DNA of 64,000 nt from positions 8,558,501-8,622,500 of the forward strand of contig OZ005617.1 in the NCBI GenBank assembly GCA_963930655.1, read 5' to 3'. The position numbers were made by a program, and so were the translations under genes. Positions 48,000 to 60,900 of the stretch are shown piece after piece. This stretch comes from Myrica gale. Its lineage: Eukaryota; Streptophyta; Magnoliopsida; Fagales; Myricaceae. The notes under the pieces were generated by a model. The model was not told the origin of the DNA and did no database searches. It saw only the letters and a program-made list of their open reading frames with translations. Every line of letters begins with the position of its first letter. Position 1 is the stretch's first letter.

Positions 48000-50895
48000 T
48001 ATAGCGAAAACGGTCAAAACTTAGAAATTTGAGAGATTTGAGTAGGAGGAGAAGAGGAGAGCTGATTTAAGACGTCCATCTCATTGAAAATGGTGTAAAA
48101 GGACCAACTCATTTGGGATTTCGGATTGGATTGCATTTAAGGTTAGTGGGTTTTAAATTTGTTTTTATTTTAGAATGAAAAGCATGAATTTTAGGATATC
48201 AAAGTATGTGTTTTTCGAATTTTTAGGGTCTAAAATGATCGCAATTGAGTTTGAAGTTGGTTGTGATGTGTTTATATTGACATATTTGTCATTTGGGTTG
48301 ATTTTTGCATGAAACTTGTGTTAAAAATGTCATTTGTTTGTTGAAGAACAATGTTGTTCGACAATCGTAGTCTGGCCGCTTAATGTACCGTCCAAACTCA
48401 ATTTATCAGTCCAGACGCTTTCCAAAATAGGTTCGAATGCTTATATTTTTATGTTCGGATGGTTATGAGCGTCCAAACGTGTTTTGTTGTGATGTTCATG
48501 CATTCATTTAGTAGCCTTAGCTCCCGTTTAAGAATTAGTCCTCGAAAGAAGTTGTCGTCTTTCTGTATTTACTCAAAGTATTCACTCGCTGGGAGCTGGT
48601 AGAGGTCAATATTTGAACATAAAAGAATTTACAAAAGCGCAGTGGTACGTACTCAACAACTGTTCATAAATCAGCCAACATATAAAGTAAGTGTTTTATG
48701 AATATTTGCTCATTTAAAAACTTATCAGTTAATTATATAATAATTTCTTATAAAATATTTTATTTCTTTTAGCGAGTACTTAGAAGAGATGAGAAGGTAA
48801 TCACAAATATATGTTGATAGGAGGCACAAAGAAGGACTTTTGAACCATGAAGCATACTAAGAGAATGAGTCTATTGAGCTTTTTGTGGACTTAAGCTCCT
48901 TTGACATGATCTCGTTTACTAGTAATGACGTCGAGGCTTATGTGCGGTAACCGATGATAGTGGTCCACAACAACGTGAAATAAAAGGATGCGATGAATCC
49001 TCGGAATCGTTCAGTGAAGATTGTAGTGATTCTGAAGAATATGACTCCGAGGACTAACGTAACTTTATCGTTTAAATTTACTTTGCTTTTTTTATATTCA
49101 TTTTGAGTAACATAATTTGTTGTGTTTTTGTTCTCTCTAATATTGATTCATTTGGTTACATGATGACATCATGCTAGCGGGAGGAAAACGTCTACGATGA
49201 ACACAGTGTATATGACGCATAGAAATATAATGTTTCAGCATTAATCGGTGTTCAATTCCAAAGAAGAGGCGTTAGATCACCCGTATCCCTAGATAAACAA
49301 AGAATGGACTCATGTTTGTGATTTATTCGCGAGCGAGGAATTTCAGGTTATGAAATTTTATTCTGTCCTTGACGTTTATTTTATTTTATTATTAATTGTG
49401 GTAACAACTGTAAATATAGAATGAAGAGGAGGAGTGCAATCAACAAAGATAATAGAGCTAAGCTGATGATTGTACACACTTCGGAGTGAGGTCCTTCCAA
49501 CGCGCGAGAGTGTTGTTAGTAAGTTATAAATTTACATTTTTAGTAGATATTATTTAAATAAATGACTTAGGTACTTTAATATGCACGTTTTATATTTCTT
49601 TTGGTATACGGAAAAATGCGAAATCTAATGAGATTAGTTCTGCGTTGCTATATAAAAAATACATACTAATAAAGATGGCATGTAGACATCAGAAGATGCA
49701 CGAAAAATTTTGTAAGTTGTAACGTTAGATTTAATTATGCATTTGTTATCACTTATGTTTCATATGCGCTAATTTTACCTTCTTTTCTAATTTTGTAGGA
49801 AAAAATGGAGGTCGTGCAGTTGCAGCACGAGTTAGTGGGAAAGTCATACTCCGAAGTAGAGATTTTTAATGAGGTGTTGGGGATGAAAGCGGGTTACGTG
49901 CGAGGTTTAGGCTGTTCAGTATGGTCTATTGGATCATCTTCATCAGCATCGTCCGTTGATTTGTCCAGGAGATTGGAGGAGGTTAGTTTAGAGATTGAGG
50001 AGATGCGAGCAAGACATATGGAATATGAAGCGCTGCTGGTCAAATATGAAGCATACGATGCAAAAGCAACAACAGATGATGGAGGAGCTGCAATAGAAGA
50101 AAGACGAACAGCTGATGCAGATGATGGTTAAGTAGTAATGAAAGAAAGCGAAGAGCATCAAAAGATGATGCATGAGCAGCAAAAGAACCTAGTCGAACAG
50201 CAAGAACGGAGGATGCAACTAATGGAACAACAAATGCATGAGCAGATGATGAAAATATTTTTATTTATATTATTTGTAAATAATTTTTAAATTTTTAATT
50301 AAATTAATTCAAATAGGTAAAAAACGGTTCTAACGTCCAAAACATGTCCGAACGGTTATTGTTTAATGATACGTGCGCATGCTTGGATAACCGTCCGAAC
50401 GTAGTTTCTTTCGTCCACACTGTCTTTTATTTACGTATGGTTCGAACGGTACAAACCACGTTCGAACAATCTCAACTGAACAAGCATCTGCGCCGTAGAT
50501 TTTGGTGTTCGAATGGTGTTTGAAGGGGACAAAAAACTATTTCGTCATAAATGAAACAATAGTGCAGACGTCTTTATGTTGGCGTTCGGATGTTATAAAC
50601 AACTGTCACGACAGTTTAGCTTCACCATGCTCACGTATGATCCATGACGAAATTTATTTCGTCGTATTGGATCAACCGTTCGCACTTCTCATGCGAACGG
50701 ATAGAAGATAGTGGGCGTGATGATTTTGTATTTTGTCAAAATAGGAGAAAACAGTTCGGACGATGTATTGTTTTGTCCGGACGGTTTGAGTGACAAAACT
50801 CAAAAATTGTCACCCAAAACTTTTGCTGGCAAGCTTTAAGTGACAAACCGAGTGACAAGCCAAAACTTTTGGTGACAAATTTTTTTGACATAATT
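48000..50895 (+). mobile_element. Decayed CACTA (En/Spm, Ptta type) element
   Basis: It contains pieces of a Transposase_24 gene in order and, at its right end, subterminal CGTTCGAACG and GTCCGGACGG words (50320-50790) followed by GTGACAAAACTC, GGTGACAAATTTTTTTGAC repeats near 50790-50893. At 48350-48500 similar subterminal words appear on the left. Neither terminus carries a clean CACTA end, so both may be truncated. Confidence 0.65.
49250..50131 (+). pseudogene. Transposase_24 (Ptta/En-Spm accessory protein) remnant
   Basis: Exon-like pieces: KEWTHVCDLFASEEFQ ending at about 49345 with a GTTATG donor; a middle piece with AKLMIVHTS and FQRARVLL (about 49430-49520); a piece with TNKDGM and SEDARKI (about 49668-49710); and a last exon 49799-50131 beginning EKMEVVQLQHELVGKS, with EIFNEVLGMKAGYVRGLGCS and then a coiled coil. 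EVLG.rsGYVrGLG is the hallmark of this family. Several in-frame stops in the middle pieces and loss of the N-terminal part make it non-functional. Confidence 0.8.
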
Positions 50896-50929
50896 TTATG
50901 CAATGCATTAAAATACTTTATCCATTTTG

Positions 50930-51200
50930 GGTTATGTATTTATGAGCAAATCTCCACTACTTGGTCTTTCTAGGTCTAAGTTGTGACAATTGTGGTATCA
51001 GACTGGTCCTAGTAATCACCAACATTAGCTTGGTGGGCCATGACGATGACATCAATCATTTGAGGGGGAGATTGTGACACTTCGAGTTCCACATAGAGTG
51101 GGAGAAGAGAGAAAAAAATGATAAATGAATAGTAGAAGGTCAAGTCCCAAATTTGATGTTTATTTGATAGAATTGGTTTTATAAATGAATAGTAGGTCAA
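50930..51200 (+). mobile_element. TRIM-like LTR fossil
   Basis: A primer-binding-like TGTGGTATCAGA at 50991-51002 directly follows ...GTGACAAT, and a purine tract TGAGGGGGAGA at 51061-51071 is followed by a new TGTGACACTTCG start at 51073. The internal part would be only ~80 bp, as in terminal-repeat retrotransposons in miniature. The outer LTR limits are unclear. Old. Confidence 0.45.
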
Positions 51201-52268
51201 GTATCAAAGCGCTAAAATAGCTAGCATTCATTTGGATCGTTACATGTTATGTCAAAATTAAAACTACAAAGACTAATTAAAAGGTGTAAAGGATAATTTC
51301 TTATCGTTCAGTTTTTTCAATGGTATCTATTTCATTCATTTTCTTCAAAGATAATCTCCCAAACAAGGAACTGTGATTCTTACCATTCAACTTTTCTCAA
51401 AATGCCCCCCATCCAAAGAATGGCTCTAGGATCTTTAATTAGAAGTGCAGAAGCTGCTTGTCCAAAATATTAGCATTAATCGCGACTTAACCTAGCCATA
51501 GTTTTTTTTTTTTTTGAAAAAGCTAATAAATCAGTGGGTAAGGGTCGGGATTTGGCTTGTTTTCTATGAGATACACTTGCTCATGCAATGACTGATTTCT
51601 CCTAAAGACGCTGCATGCGTCCAGAATTAAACGAAGTTTGTGTCTAAGCAGAGACAACTTAGTAATTGTCTCAATGTTTGATTAATGATGTTCGTAGTCA
51701 CCTAATAGTCAAGAATTAATAGGTATAGACATTACCAGAAGATGATGGCTTAAAATATTCATATTTTCTTGACATGCTTCGTTAATTTCCTGATGAGGAC
51801 AAACTTTCATCCCATCAAGAGTTGATTTTGCTGCCAACTTTTGATGGCACTGAGAATTAGTACTTTTGCTGAATCTATAGAAGATAAGATAAGAACAAGT
51901 GATAAATAGACTTAAATTATAAAGTCAATCAAGTTTTTTTTTCCTTTTGTCTTTTTCCCGTCGACAGTACTTCACAAGGACTTATCCAAATAGAAGATAT
52001 TTTGTAAGACTTTTCCGATCTAAAATCAAGGTTATTACACTTACTCTTTAATTATTAAAATTTATCCATGTGCATCTTATAAGATCGTTTGAGATAGACA
52101 AAAATAAGTTCTGCAACACAATTTAAAGATCAAATTCGAGCTACTACCTTAAATTCTTCTCTCTTCGCCACTACATTCTTGTAGACCTTTGTTGTGTCGC
52201 AGCTTTGCGCTTCTAAAAGTACAAACTCAAGTTGATATTAAAATTATGATCTTGAGTTTGAGAAAAGG
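51201..52268. other. No gene recognised
   Basis: AT-rich; a T run at 51501-51514. No supported frame or repeat ends. Confidence 0.4.
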
Positions 52269-52490
52269 CGTTAAAATGTAAATTGTCTTAGTCCCACTGT
52301 AGTTAGGAATGTGGGTTATTTGTGATTAGAATCTTATAAATAGATTATTTTATGTACAAGGTAAATATAACTTGAGAAATAAATATGTAATCTCTTATAC
52401 TTTTACGGTGAAGATAAGTCTCTCTCGATCGAACCTTAAATTCGTCTATCTCGCTAGTTCAAAACATTCTTGACTTAAATATTTTCAACA
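52269..52490 (+). repeat. Short copia-type LTR
   Basis: It starts (C/T)GTTAAAATGTAAATTG after a TTGAGTTTGAG purine-rich tract, contains TCTTATAAATAGATTATTTT (promoter-like) and ATAAATATGTAATCTC, and ends TTTTCAACA. It looks like the 3' LTR of a small copia family; no 5' partner is in view. A doublet of TTACCTCCCAA.TGGGATTCG follows at 52505-52560. Confidence 0.5.
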
Positions 52491-53337
52491 CCCAACAGCC
52501 TATTTATTACCTCCCAATGTGGGATTCGTCGTACTCTTACCTCCCAAGTGGGATTCGCCGAATAGTCCCCAGGACACCAACTTGCATCACGTGGGGCAGA
52601 GGTCCCCGTCCCAAGTAAAGGGCTAGACCCCAAAAATAGACAGAAAATGTACGGGAACTGAGGGGAGACGAACCTTGGTGATCTTTGGTTTAGTTCTTGA
52701 GATATATTTTTGTGTTTTTATTTTGTTTAAAGTAGTGTAAATTCTCTTAGAATTGATGAAAAATTGTGTTAAAAGTTGTTGAAATTTGTAAAAAATTATT
52801 GAGATTGTTGAAAAAGTATTGTAATTGATGAAAAAGTGAGTAGAAAATGTTTTGAAAACGTTTTGAGATATAAAACAAATATGACCTTAAAATATGAAAT
52901 TAAAAATTATTCAAAAGGAAAAATTAGTGAGAGACATTATCCAAGAAAAAGGCTACCCCACACAATAATACAACGTATCAGATCTCACCTTCTACAAATG
53001 GCCCGAGAACATCGAAAGTTCGAAACGACCAAAACCGCACGCGCCTGCCCTTGATTTACAGTCGACTGCGGTTTTCCAGAACGTAGGTTTCGTTTATTTA
53101 TTAATTTCTAATATTTTCCTATACCTCTTTTTGTCGTTTTGGCTCGATCAATTTTAAAAGAAAATTATTGGAACTCAGAAACCTCCAAGTCCGAAGTGGG
53201 CTGTGGGACCCACGTATTTCTCTACACGCCACGATCTCGTCAACCTGTCATGCTCCTCTTGTCATCTTGTGACTCTTCCCCATGAAAAGCTCACCTGCGC
53301 CGACCCCACTGGACGTGCCTACGCTTCAGCCACCCTC

Positions 53338-53425
53338 ACGTGCACTATTACACGTGTCTCAATATCTTTGATCTTACAAGTTTAACTAAGTCAGTACATC
53401 CCACGGTGTGGAATCACCTATATAT
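53338..53425 (+). promoter_or_regulatory. Promoter of the TPR-like gene: two G-boxes and a TATA box
   Basis: CACGTG at 53338-53343 and again at 53352-53357 (the second as ACACGTGT), 14 bp apart, in ABRE-like contexts, followed by CTATATATT near 53418. Spacing puts the transcription start near 53450, about 50 bp before the ATG. Paired G-box/ABRE sites suggest bZIP control (stress or abscisic acid), which is inference. Confidence 0.6.
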
Positions 53426-53502
53426 TTCACACACGCAACTCGCTTACCCACGCAAAAGTCTGACCTCTGAATCAAATTTGACAAAGGCTCCCATTACTTG
53501 CC

Positions 53503-54552
53503 ATGAGAACTGTTCTTCCGAGAGCTGGTTCGGTTCCTGTCCTGACTCGTACGGCCAGCGCTGGCTCGCCACGAGTTTCACTCTCCCGACACGACTCCAC
53601 GGGCTGCGTTTTCTCCGGCGCAAAAGGCTGCGTCGGCTCCCCGAGGATTTCTCTGCATTTTGATATTAATCACCGGAAAGACTCTCCGGCCCCGGCTAGG
53701 GGGATCCATAGAGCGTTCTCGGAAAGTGATATCATCCGATCCGAAATCGGATTATCCAAACTGAGCGGAGCCGGATCTCTGTCTTTCCCTGCGAGAATAC
53801 CCGAGGATGTGTACCTCTCAGAAAGCGACGACGAGGGAGAGCGATTGGTTTCAAACGGCCCCGAAATCTGGCCGGAAATCAGAATTCCTTTGAAGGAGCT
53901 GGGTTTCGCCGGCGGAGGATTTGGTGGAGGAGGAAAGTCTGACGGCGACGACGGCGACTATGACAGAATTGAAAGCGGCGATGACAGGACCAAGATCGGA
54001 GCGTACTATCTAGAAATGCTGAAGTCAAACCCCGAAGATTCACTGTTGCTTAGAAACTACGGCAAATTCTTGCACGAGGTACTACTACTTTCTCGGACTA
54101 CTTTTTCTAGTTAGTATTATAATGGAAATTCGGATCGCAATCTGATTCGTTCACTGTAATTGCCGAACTGAATAGGTGGAGAAGGACACGGTGAGAGCGG
54201 AAGAGTATTACGGGAGAGCGATATTGGCGAGCCCCGGAGACGGAGAATTACTGTCTCTGTATGGGAAGCTAATATGGGATACACAGAGAGACGGAGATAG
54301 GGCAAAGTCTTACTTCGACCAGGCCGTTTATGCCTCCCCTGATGACTGGTACTTCGAACTTTTATCTTTCTTCTTTTTTTACGTAACTGCTTTGTCTCGA
54401 AGTTCAGTTCTATAACAATACTTTTCCCTCTTTGTAGCATGGTGTTGGGGTCGTATGCGCAGTTTATGTGGGAAGCGGAGGACGAGGAGGACGACACCAA
54501 TGAAATCAAGGATAGAGCTGAGGCGTTGCCGGCTCTGGTTGCGGCTTTTTAG
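53503..54552 (+). CDS. TPR-like superfamily protein, three exons, intact
   Basis: Exons 53503-54078, 54176-54348 and 54438-54552; both introns are short with GT-AG and the phases agree, giving 287 residues. The first ~150 residues are low-complexity and serine/glycine-rich (RAGSVPVLTRTASAGSPRVS, RAFSESD, GFAGGGFGGGG). The C-terminal part has tetratricopeptide-like helices: IGAYYLEMLKSNPEDSLLLR, NYGKFLHEVEKDTVRAEEYY, GRAILASPGDGELLSLYGKL, IWDTQRDGDRAKSYFDQAVY, ASPDDCMVLGSYAQFMWEAE. This layout matches a plant family of small TPR-like proteins (Arabidopsis At1g80130/At5g20190 type), of unsettled function, probably a scaffold for protein binding. The start is the first ATG after a TATA box, in the GC-rich coding block. 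No lesion seen. Its 3' flank (54553-54900) has no other gene. Confidence 0.9.
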
Positions 54553-54904
54553 CAGGTAGCAGTTTGGAGAGAGCATTTTCGAGGATCTTTATCTTTATGT
54601 TACTTCTTCTGCTGACCTCAATAACCAGGAAAATAAGCAACTTTGATAGCGATAGTAGTAGAAAATATCTTATCCCACGTAATACAAAAGTAAAAAGAAA
54701 AATTCTGTCCTTATGCAGTACGCCATAGGTGAGAGCTAATGCGTGGAGGCTGTAGAAGAATAAGGAAGGAGAGGAGAGTGTAATTGTACTAATGAATCTA
54801 ATCAGTTTATCGCTTTAGATAATGTTACTACAACACAACATCCAATCTAAGCCCCACCGCCTTCAATTGCGTCTTCTACTTTGTTGACTGGACTTAAGCT
54901 GGTT

Positions 54905-55760
54905 TCATTACAAGAATTCCCTTATAGTGATCTTGAAGACAAAATCAAAATTCCTATGTGACAAAAACTTCAATTTCATCACTAAAACCCGGTATTGTCA
55001 AATAATGCCGTCCGGATGTCCTGTTTAATGTGAGACGGTTTCAAAGGGTGATCATCTCACATTTCGTTATCAAAACACGACGGATGTCATTTGTGTATAA
55101 TATTAAAGTGCGCACAGTTATCTCTAATGTCATTCATCACAACAAAAAAAAAAAAAAAACAATCAACTATCTGAACGTCTACATTACTGTGCGCATGCTA
55201 ATGGAGACACTCGCATAATTTACACACGGAGGCCACTACCATCGATGGAAAACAACTTTAACGGTTCGGACGCCCACCGTAATGTTCGGACGTCTGTGAC
55301 ATCTCATTTAGCCAATGTATCAACGAAGTTACCGGTACTGCTATTTCCATATATCGTCTCCAGCCTCCAGCTCCGATTTCGAGCGGTGGGTGAAACTGAT
55401 ACCGGAACTGAAATTCTGGTACCGCGGACAAAATGCCGACCCCTATCCGGCAGCAGTGTCTAGACGCCTTAAGTTAGGCTTTTATAAAAACGATGTGCTT
55501 CGTTAGCCATGTGAACGCGCATTAGGAGCAATTCGAACACTTGGCACGTGATCCTAATGTACATCAGCTATAAGCGTGCGGACGTGTCGTTTATTCATGT
55601 CTTGACTGTCTGATTTATTTTATGAGACAAAAAACGATGTGCGATGTTTGGTGAGAGATGTCGTGCAAATGCTCATTAGGAGTGGTTCAAACGGTTAACT
55701 AGGACGTGAACCTCTTCGTGCATCAGGTTTCGGACTATGGATGATTTTTATTATGTTACT
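54905..55760 (+). mobile_element. CACTA left end with subterminal repeats
   Basis: CATTACAAGAATTCCCTTAT at 54911 matches the plant CACTA terminus CACTACAAGAA (one change), followed by AGTGATC, TATGTGACAAAAACTT and TTCATCACTAAAA. Then come the subterminal words GTTCGGACG, GTCCGGATG and CGTGCGGACG to about 55620. No transposase follows: the DNA to 56270 is AT-rich without a gene. Confidence 0.6.
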
Positions 55761-56275
55761 TACTTCTATTGGACATATGTTGATTTTGAATTTTTTATGA
55801 TGATATTTATTTTTTGGATTATGTTGGACTTTATGTTTGAATATTTGATAGGATATTATGTTGGAATTTTAGACAATTTGTTATATTTAATATGATTATG
55901 ATATTATGTTATAAATTTGAACAGATTATTATGTTTGAATAGATTATTTAGGTGAAATATCTCATTGTTGCAATAAATTGCATGGGTTTAATGAAACTCG
56001 GATATTAAGTGAAATGGGGAAATTGTGTAGAATATGGAGATGACTGCAAGTGTTGCAGCGACATCTATGTGGAATTATTTATTTGAGTTTACAAAAAGGA
56101 AAAACTTCGTTTTTGAAGACATATCTTTATATGTGCTAGAAATTTTCAGAAATGTGATTTAAATTATTTAAATTAAAAGTGTTTATTGATTCCGGCACTA
56201 TTATTGATAATCGTATTAATTTTTTGAAAAATTGTGAACTTTGAATAATATTGAGAAAGATGTTGATACCAGTTA

Positions 56276-57880
56276 TGTAATACCCGAAAAAAAAAATTGA
56301 AATGTGAAACGGTGCGTTAGGGATAAGTTATCCCTTCCGCAGGTTTCACGAAACTGAACGTTTTAAATCTTTAAACTCGCCGAACTCATCTTTGATTCAA
56401 AAATTGATTTCTCTTCAACTTTTGAATGGATTTTGAACGAATTTTAGCCATTTTCAAACCTATTTATAGATCTTTTTGTATGGATCTATGTTATTTTAAA
56501 AAATCGCCCCCCAATATTAGAGTTTTCTCACTTTTGAAGCTCTCTCTCTCTATCACGAAACTGTCTTTCTCTCACCTTTGGAGACACGATTTGCAGGGGT
56601 TGGTGCTTTTTAGAGGTAGGTTTGCTTTAATCTTGGTTTAGAGAGGTATTTCTTTGGATTGATTTGGGTTATGTCGTTTTATAGACGACGTTGGAGAGTC
56701 GTTCGTCACGTATTAAGCGATTTTTTTTCGATTTTGTCGGCGCAATTGGGTGAGTTTTCTTCAAGTTTCTATCTTTGATAGTTTTTTATGTGAGATTTCT
56801 ATGTTTTTCAAATTAGTTTTTAGGTTGCTATAGTGTAATAAAAGGTGGTTTTGAGGAGATTTCACAATTGTGGAAATAACGTATTCTTATAGAGTTAGTG
56901 GAGTTTAGGTGCTGATTGACTCTTCAGCAATTTTTTGTGAAATCTTAAGCTTCGGTTAAGCGTTGAGGTAAGTGACTTTTCAATGAGATTTTATTTCTCT
57001 AATCTTTTGTGAAATCTAAGTGCACGAAATGTTTAATTATTATGTGAGATGAAATTAATTTGAAAATTTCTTTGTTTGAGATTAAATCTCTTGTCATTGG
57101 TGAAATAGATTTTTAAAATGTGCACTATTTTTATATGTTTTGATTCATTAAATGGGGAAAATGTACAAATTTTTAATAAAGATGAAATGGTTTAGATTTC
57201 ATAAAAAAAATTTGAAATATCAAACTTGAAATGTTAGGTTGTTGGAATATATTTATTTTGTGAGCATACTTGAAAAATTTATCTATGTGCTGGTGATATA
57301 TCTATGTGGTCTGTGTGGCCAATGTATTTTTGTGGTCTGTGTGGCCAATATATCTTGTGTCTTTGTGGCCAATTTGATACCCCTTATGGTATTTGGAGGT
57401 CTTTGTGGCCTGGAGGTCTGTGTAGCCTAAAGGTCTGTGTGACCGTTGGTGATTTCTCTTGTTGTGTGGCCTTGGATAATTTTATTTCAATTTATATTTT
57501 GGATTATTAGTATGGCTCACGATATTTTTCTGAATTTCGGTTATTGTGATAAAATTGTCATTTTCCCCTACCCACATTGACTTGCTACTTACTGAGCTAG
57601 TTGTAGCTCACCACTTATTTCCTATCTTTCAGATTTAGAGGTTGGTGGCAGCAAGTAATAGAAGATCGTGAGTTATAACTTCTGAGATTAGTTGCAAGAT
57701 GTAGAATTATTGAATAAAGTGTCATCTAGAGACTTTAGTAATATTTGTTTTATTTCGGAGACTAGTAGTTTTATTGCTTATTTGGAAAATTGTTTATTGA
57801 GACTTTTGTTAGGAGTAGTATTTAAGGATTTTAGAGTAATACTCTGACTAAACTATTGGGATTCGTATTTCTTTATTTGT
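56276..57880 (+). repeat. Ty3/gypsy LTR fossil (Tekay/Del-like), truncated
   Basis: It begins TGTAATACCCGAAAA, the usual start of this LTR group, and near 57575-57640 has the ACTTACTGAGCTAGTTGTAG...CTCACC...TTTCAG stretch typical of their 3' parts. No GGGCGTTACA end or internal region was seen before the copia fossil begins, so it is cut. Old. Confidence 0.55.
57296..57480. repeat. GGTCTGTGTGGCCAAT minisatellite
   Basis: About eight irregular copies of a 16-25-bp unit around TCTGTGTGGCC, inside the gypsy LTR. Confidence 0.8.
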
Positions 57881-57959
57881 GTTTTTGGGTTCAGAGCGTG
57901 GTCTTTCATTATTGAAGATGGAATAAAGATTCTTTTGAGTTTTTTTTGTTGGAAAAATT

Positions 57960-60900
57960 GCTTGTAAACAAAGTGGAAAGTCTCATTTTTCAAGTAGAAC
58001 TCTATCCGTTTAGACTTTTGGGCCGGAGCAATACAACTTATGCAACTCTAAAAAGGAGAGGGATGTGAATCCCACTTGTATGTGGCATTTGACACTTGGT
58101 CACTCTAATATGAATATGATCCAATGATGACTGTGAAATCCAAGTAAAAGGAGTTAGAGCTACAGAATTGTTAGAGTTGATGCACAACTGATGAATGTTG
58201 TGATTTTAACCACATAACCAAATGATGGCTTTTTCTGTTTCATTATCTTTAGTGATGGGTATTCCAGTTGCGATTAACTGTACTTGAAGAATCATAAGCT
58301 TGAATTTTTGAAAAGTTCAAGAAATTACAGAGTAAAGTGGAAAAACTAACTGGAAATGAGTACCAAGATACTCAGATAATTAAATAAGTTTTGAACTCAT
58401 CTTGGAAATGGATGTTGGTCTTTGTGCACAATTAAGATTTTGATGTTTTCAATAAACAGATTAAGTTTATAAAATGGATATCTTCAAAGACAAAGACGAT
58501 TTGATGAAAGAGTCAAAGTCTTGAAGAAAGAAGATCAAGACGATGCAAGGAGCTCAAAAGTGAAGATTTAAGACCTTATGGTATAACCGTGTATCTCTTT
58601 GTTTCACTTTTAACAAGGATTTGAATCACGCACTTGCATATCTTTCAAAACGTGCATAAACAATTTTGAGTTTTGTTTTAAAGATTAAAATATTTTTAAA
58701 GGTTTCAAAACACCTCAATCAATTCATATACTTATGGAAGTAAGGCTTTAAAAGTGGTTGTTTAAAAGTGGTCAAAAACATAGTTTTAAAAGAATCGGAC
58801 TGTGCTTAAGTTGAAGCGGTCGAAGTCCGGTCGACCGAACTTCGACCGCTTTGGACTTCGACCGCTTGGTATAACGGTTAACCATTTGATTTAAAAAAAG
58901 AGTCGTTAAACTTCTGACAATATGATCGTTGGGTAACGGTAACTTGAAGCGATCGACCGGTTCATGTAGCGGTCGATCGGCTCGTTTTAACAGACGACTC
59001 CCAACAGCGATAAACGACTAGTTTTAATATGTGGCCTATAAATACACATTCATAACGTCTGAAATAAAAACCTAATGACCGCATATCATTTTAACTACTT
59101 GAAAAATATTCTAAACATTCCTATTCTATATTTCTCATATCATTCACACAAAACACACTTTCATCTCCTTGTCTTTATGTGAATAAAGAGATAGAGCTTT
59201 CCATTTTTCATATCTACTCTATCAAGAGAGTTTTTGTTCTTCAATCTTCATATCAAAAGAGGTGTTTCCTTTAGTGAGGTTGTTCACTAAAGAAGAAGCT
59301 TAGAGAGGGTATATCTCAAGCTTGGTGAGGTTGTGAGTGGTGAGCTAGAAAAACCACTTGGGTGAGTTTGAGTATTGAGCACGAGAAAATACCTGTACGG
59401 TTCTCTAGCACCCGGAAGCTAGAGTGTATACTATATTGGAAGAATAGTGGAAAACCTCAAGGCTTGGTAAAGGAGCTTGAGGGGTGGATGTGGGCGGGTT
59501 TGCCGAACCACCTAAAGATCAAGTGTTTGCTTCTCTTACCCTTCTCTCTACTTCTAACACGTATTTAAAAGCAAAAAGTTTAGAAAACCAATTCACTTAC
59601 CCCTCTTGTGTTGCCTTAATCCTTGGACTTACAATGGAAGCATCATATCTCAGTTAATTCCCTTGTTACATCACGACACAATGATGTTGCAGAAATGTGA
59701 AACTGAACTTTATATGATATTGTTCAGTGGGAGATAAACATAGAATTATTACATGTATTCTTTTGGAGTTTTACCCAAAAAGTTCACCGAGTATTATTTA
59801 ATAATTGTTAAGTGAACAATTGATAATTGTAAGTATGAATATTTATTTTAAAAGAGTACGACCTAAGTAGCGGCGAAAGCGTGACAGATCTTGATGAAAC
59901 AATCTGCTAAGTTAATAGAAAGGGCAGATAAGATCAATAGAAAAAGTCACAATATTGAACATACTGATGAGTTTGAAGAGTTCGGAACTCAGGAGCATTA
60001 GCTGGAAATCCTTTTGATGAGATAATCAAATCTTTTGATTTTTTCACAAAACATGGATTAGCCTTGTATTAACAAGAAGTCAGTGGGAGTTTAATATTGT
60101 TTTTGATTCTTTATGTTAATAATATACTACTCAATTGGAATGACGTCTGAGTGATGTCATCAGTCAAATACCTTTGGAAGTGTTCCACATTCTTGGAACA
60201 AAGTTATTGGTAACCGAAAAAAGAGGTCTTTAGGACTATGTTGATGAATACTGACAAAGGATGGTTTGCAGGATGCCAAGGAAGGGTTTACCATTAGGCA
60301 TAATTTCATCTCTCTAAGTAGAGAGGGATAGGGCCATATATTAATCAAGTAGTCAGTTTTATGAGTAGATATTGATTTAACAAAGGCCTTGAATGCTGGA
60401 CAGTGGTCAAGTATGTTCTCAAGTTCTTGAGAAGAACTAAGCGCTGATCTTTGTGCTTAGAGTTAAGTATTTGCGGACTGTTCAGGGATGCATAAATACA
60501 GATACTATTGATAATTGATCAATATTGAATTTGTGTATGTGCAATGGGTAAAGGCACATGAGTTGGAGCAGTTGTAAACAGTTTAGAACTGATGACTCCA
60601 GCCCTATAAGGTAGAATACATAGAAAGGATGTACATGGTATGAGATACCTATATGAATGTTTTTTAATGCAAGTGGGAGATTGTAAGAATAATGCTCTAA
60701 AAATCACTTATCTTAATAATAGTTATTTAGATGTTGCGTGTTTATATTTATTTATTGGGTAATATGATGTGACATAAGATGTTACATAGATATTATTGAG
60801 TGACATTGTAGAAAATTCATGCCAATGATTAATGAATCAAAGGCGGAAAGTACGACTCTTTGGTTCCTTGTTCACTTGATGTTTTGTTCTAGAGCGAGGT

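Noticed and set aside
54117-54509. Minus-strand frame of 130 codons
   Set aside because: Antisense shadow of exons 2 and 3 of the TPR-like gene.
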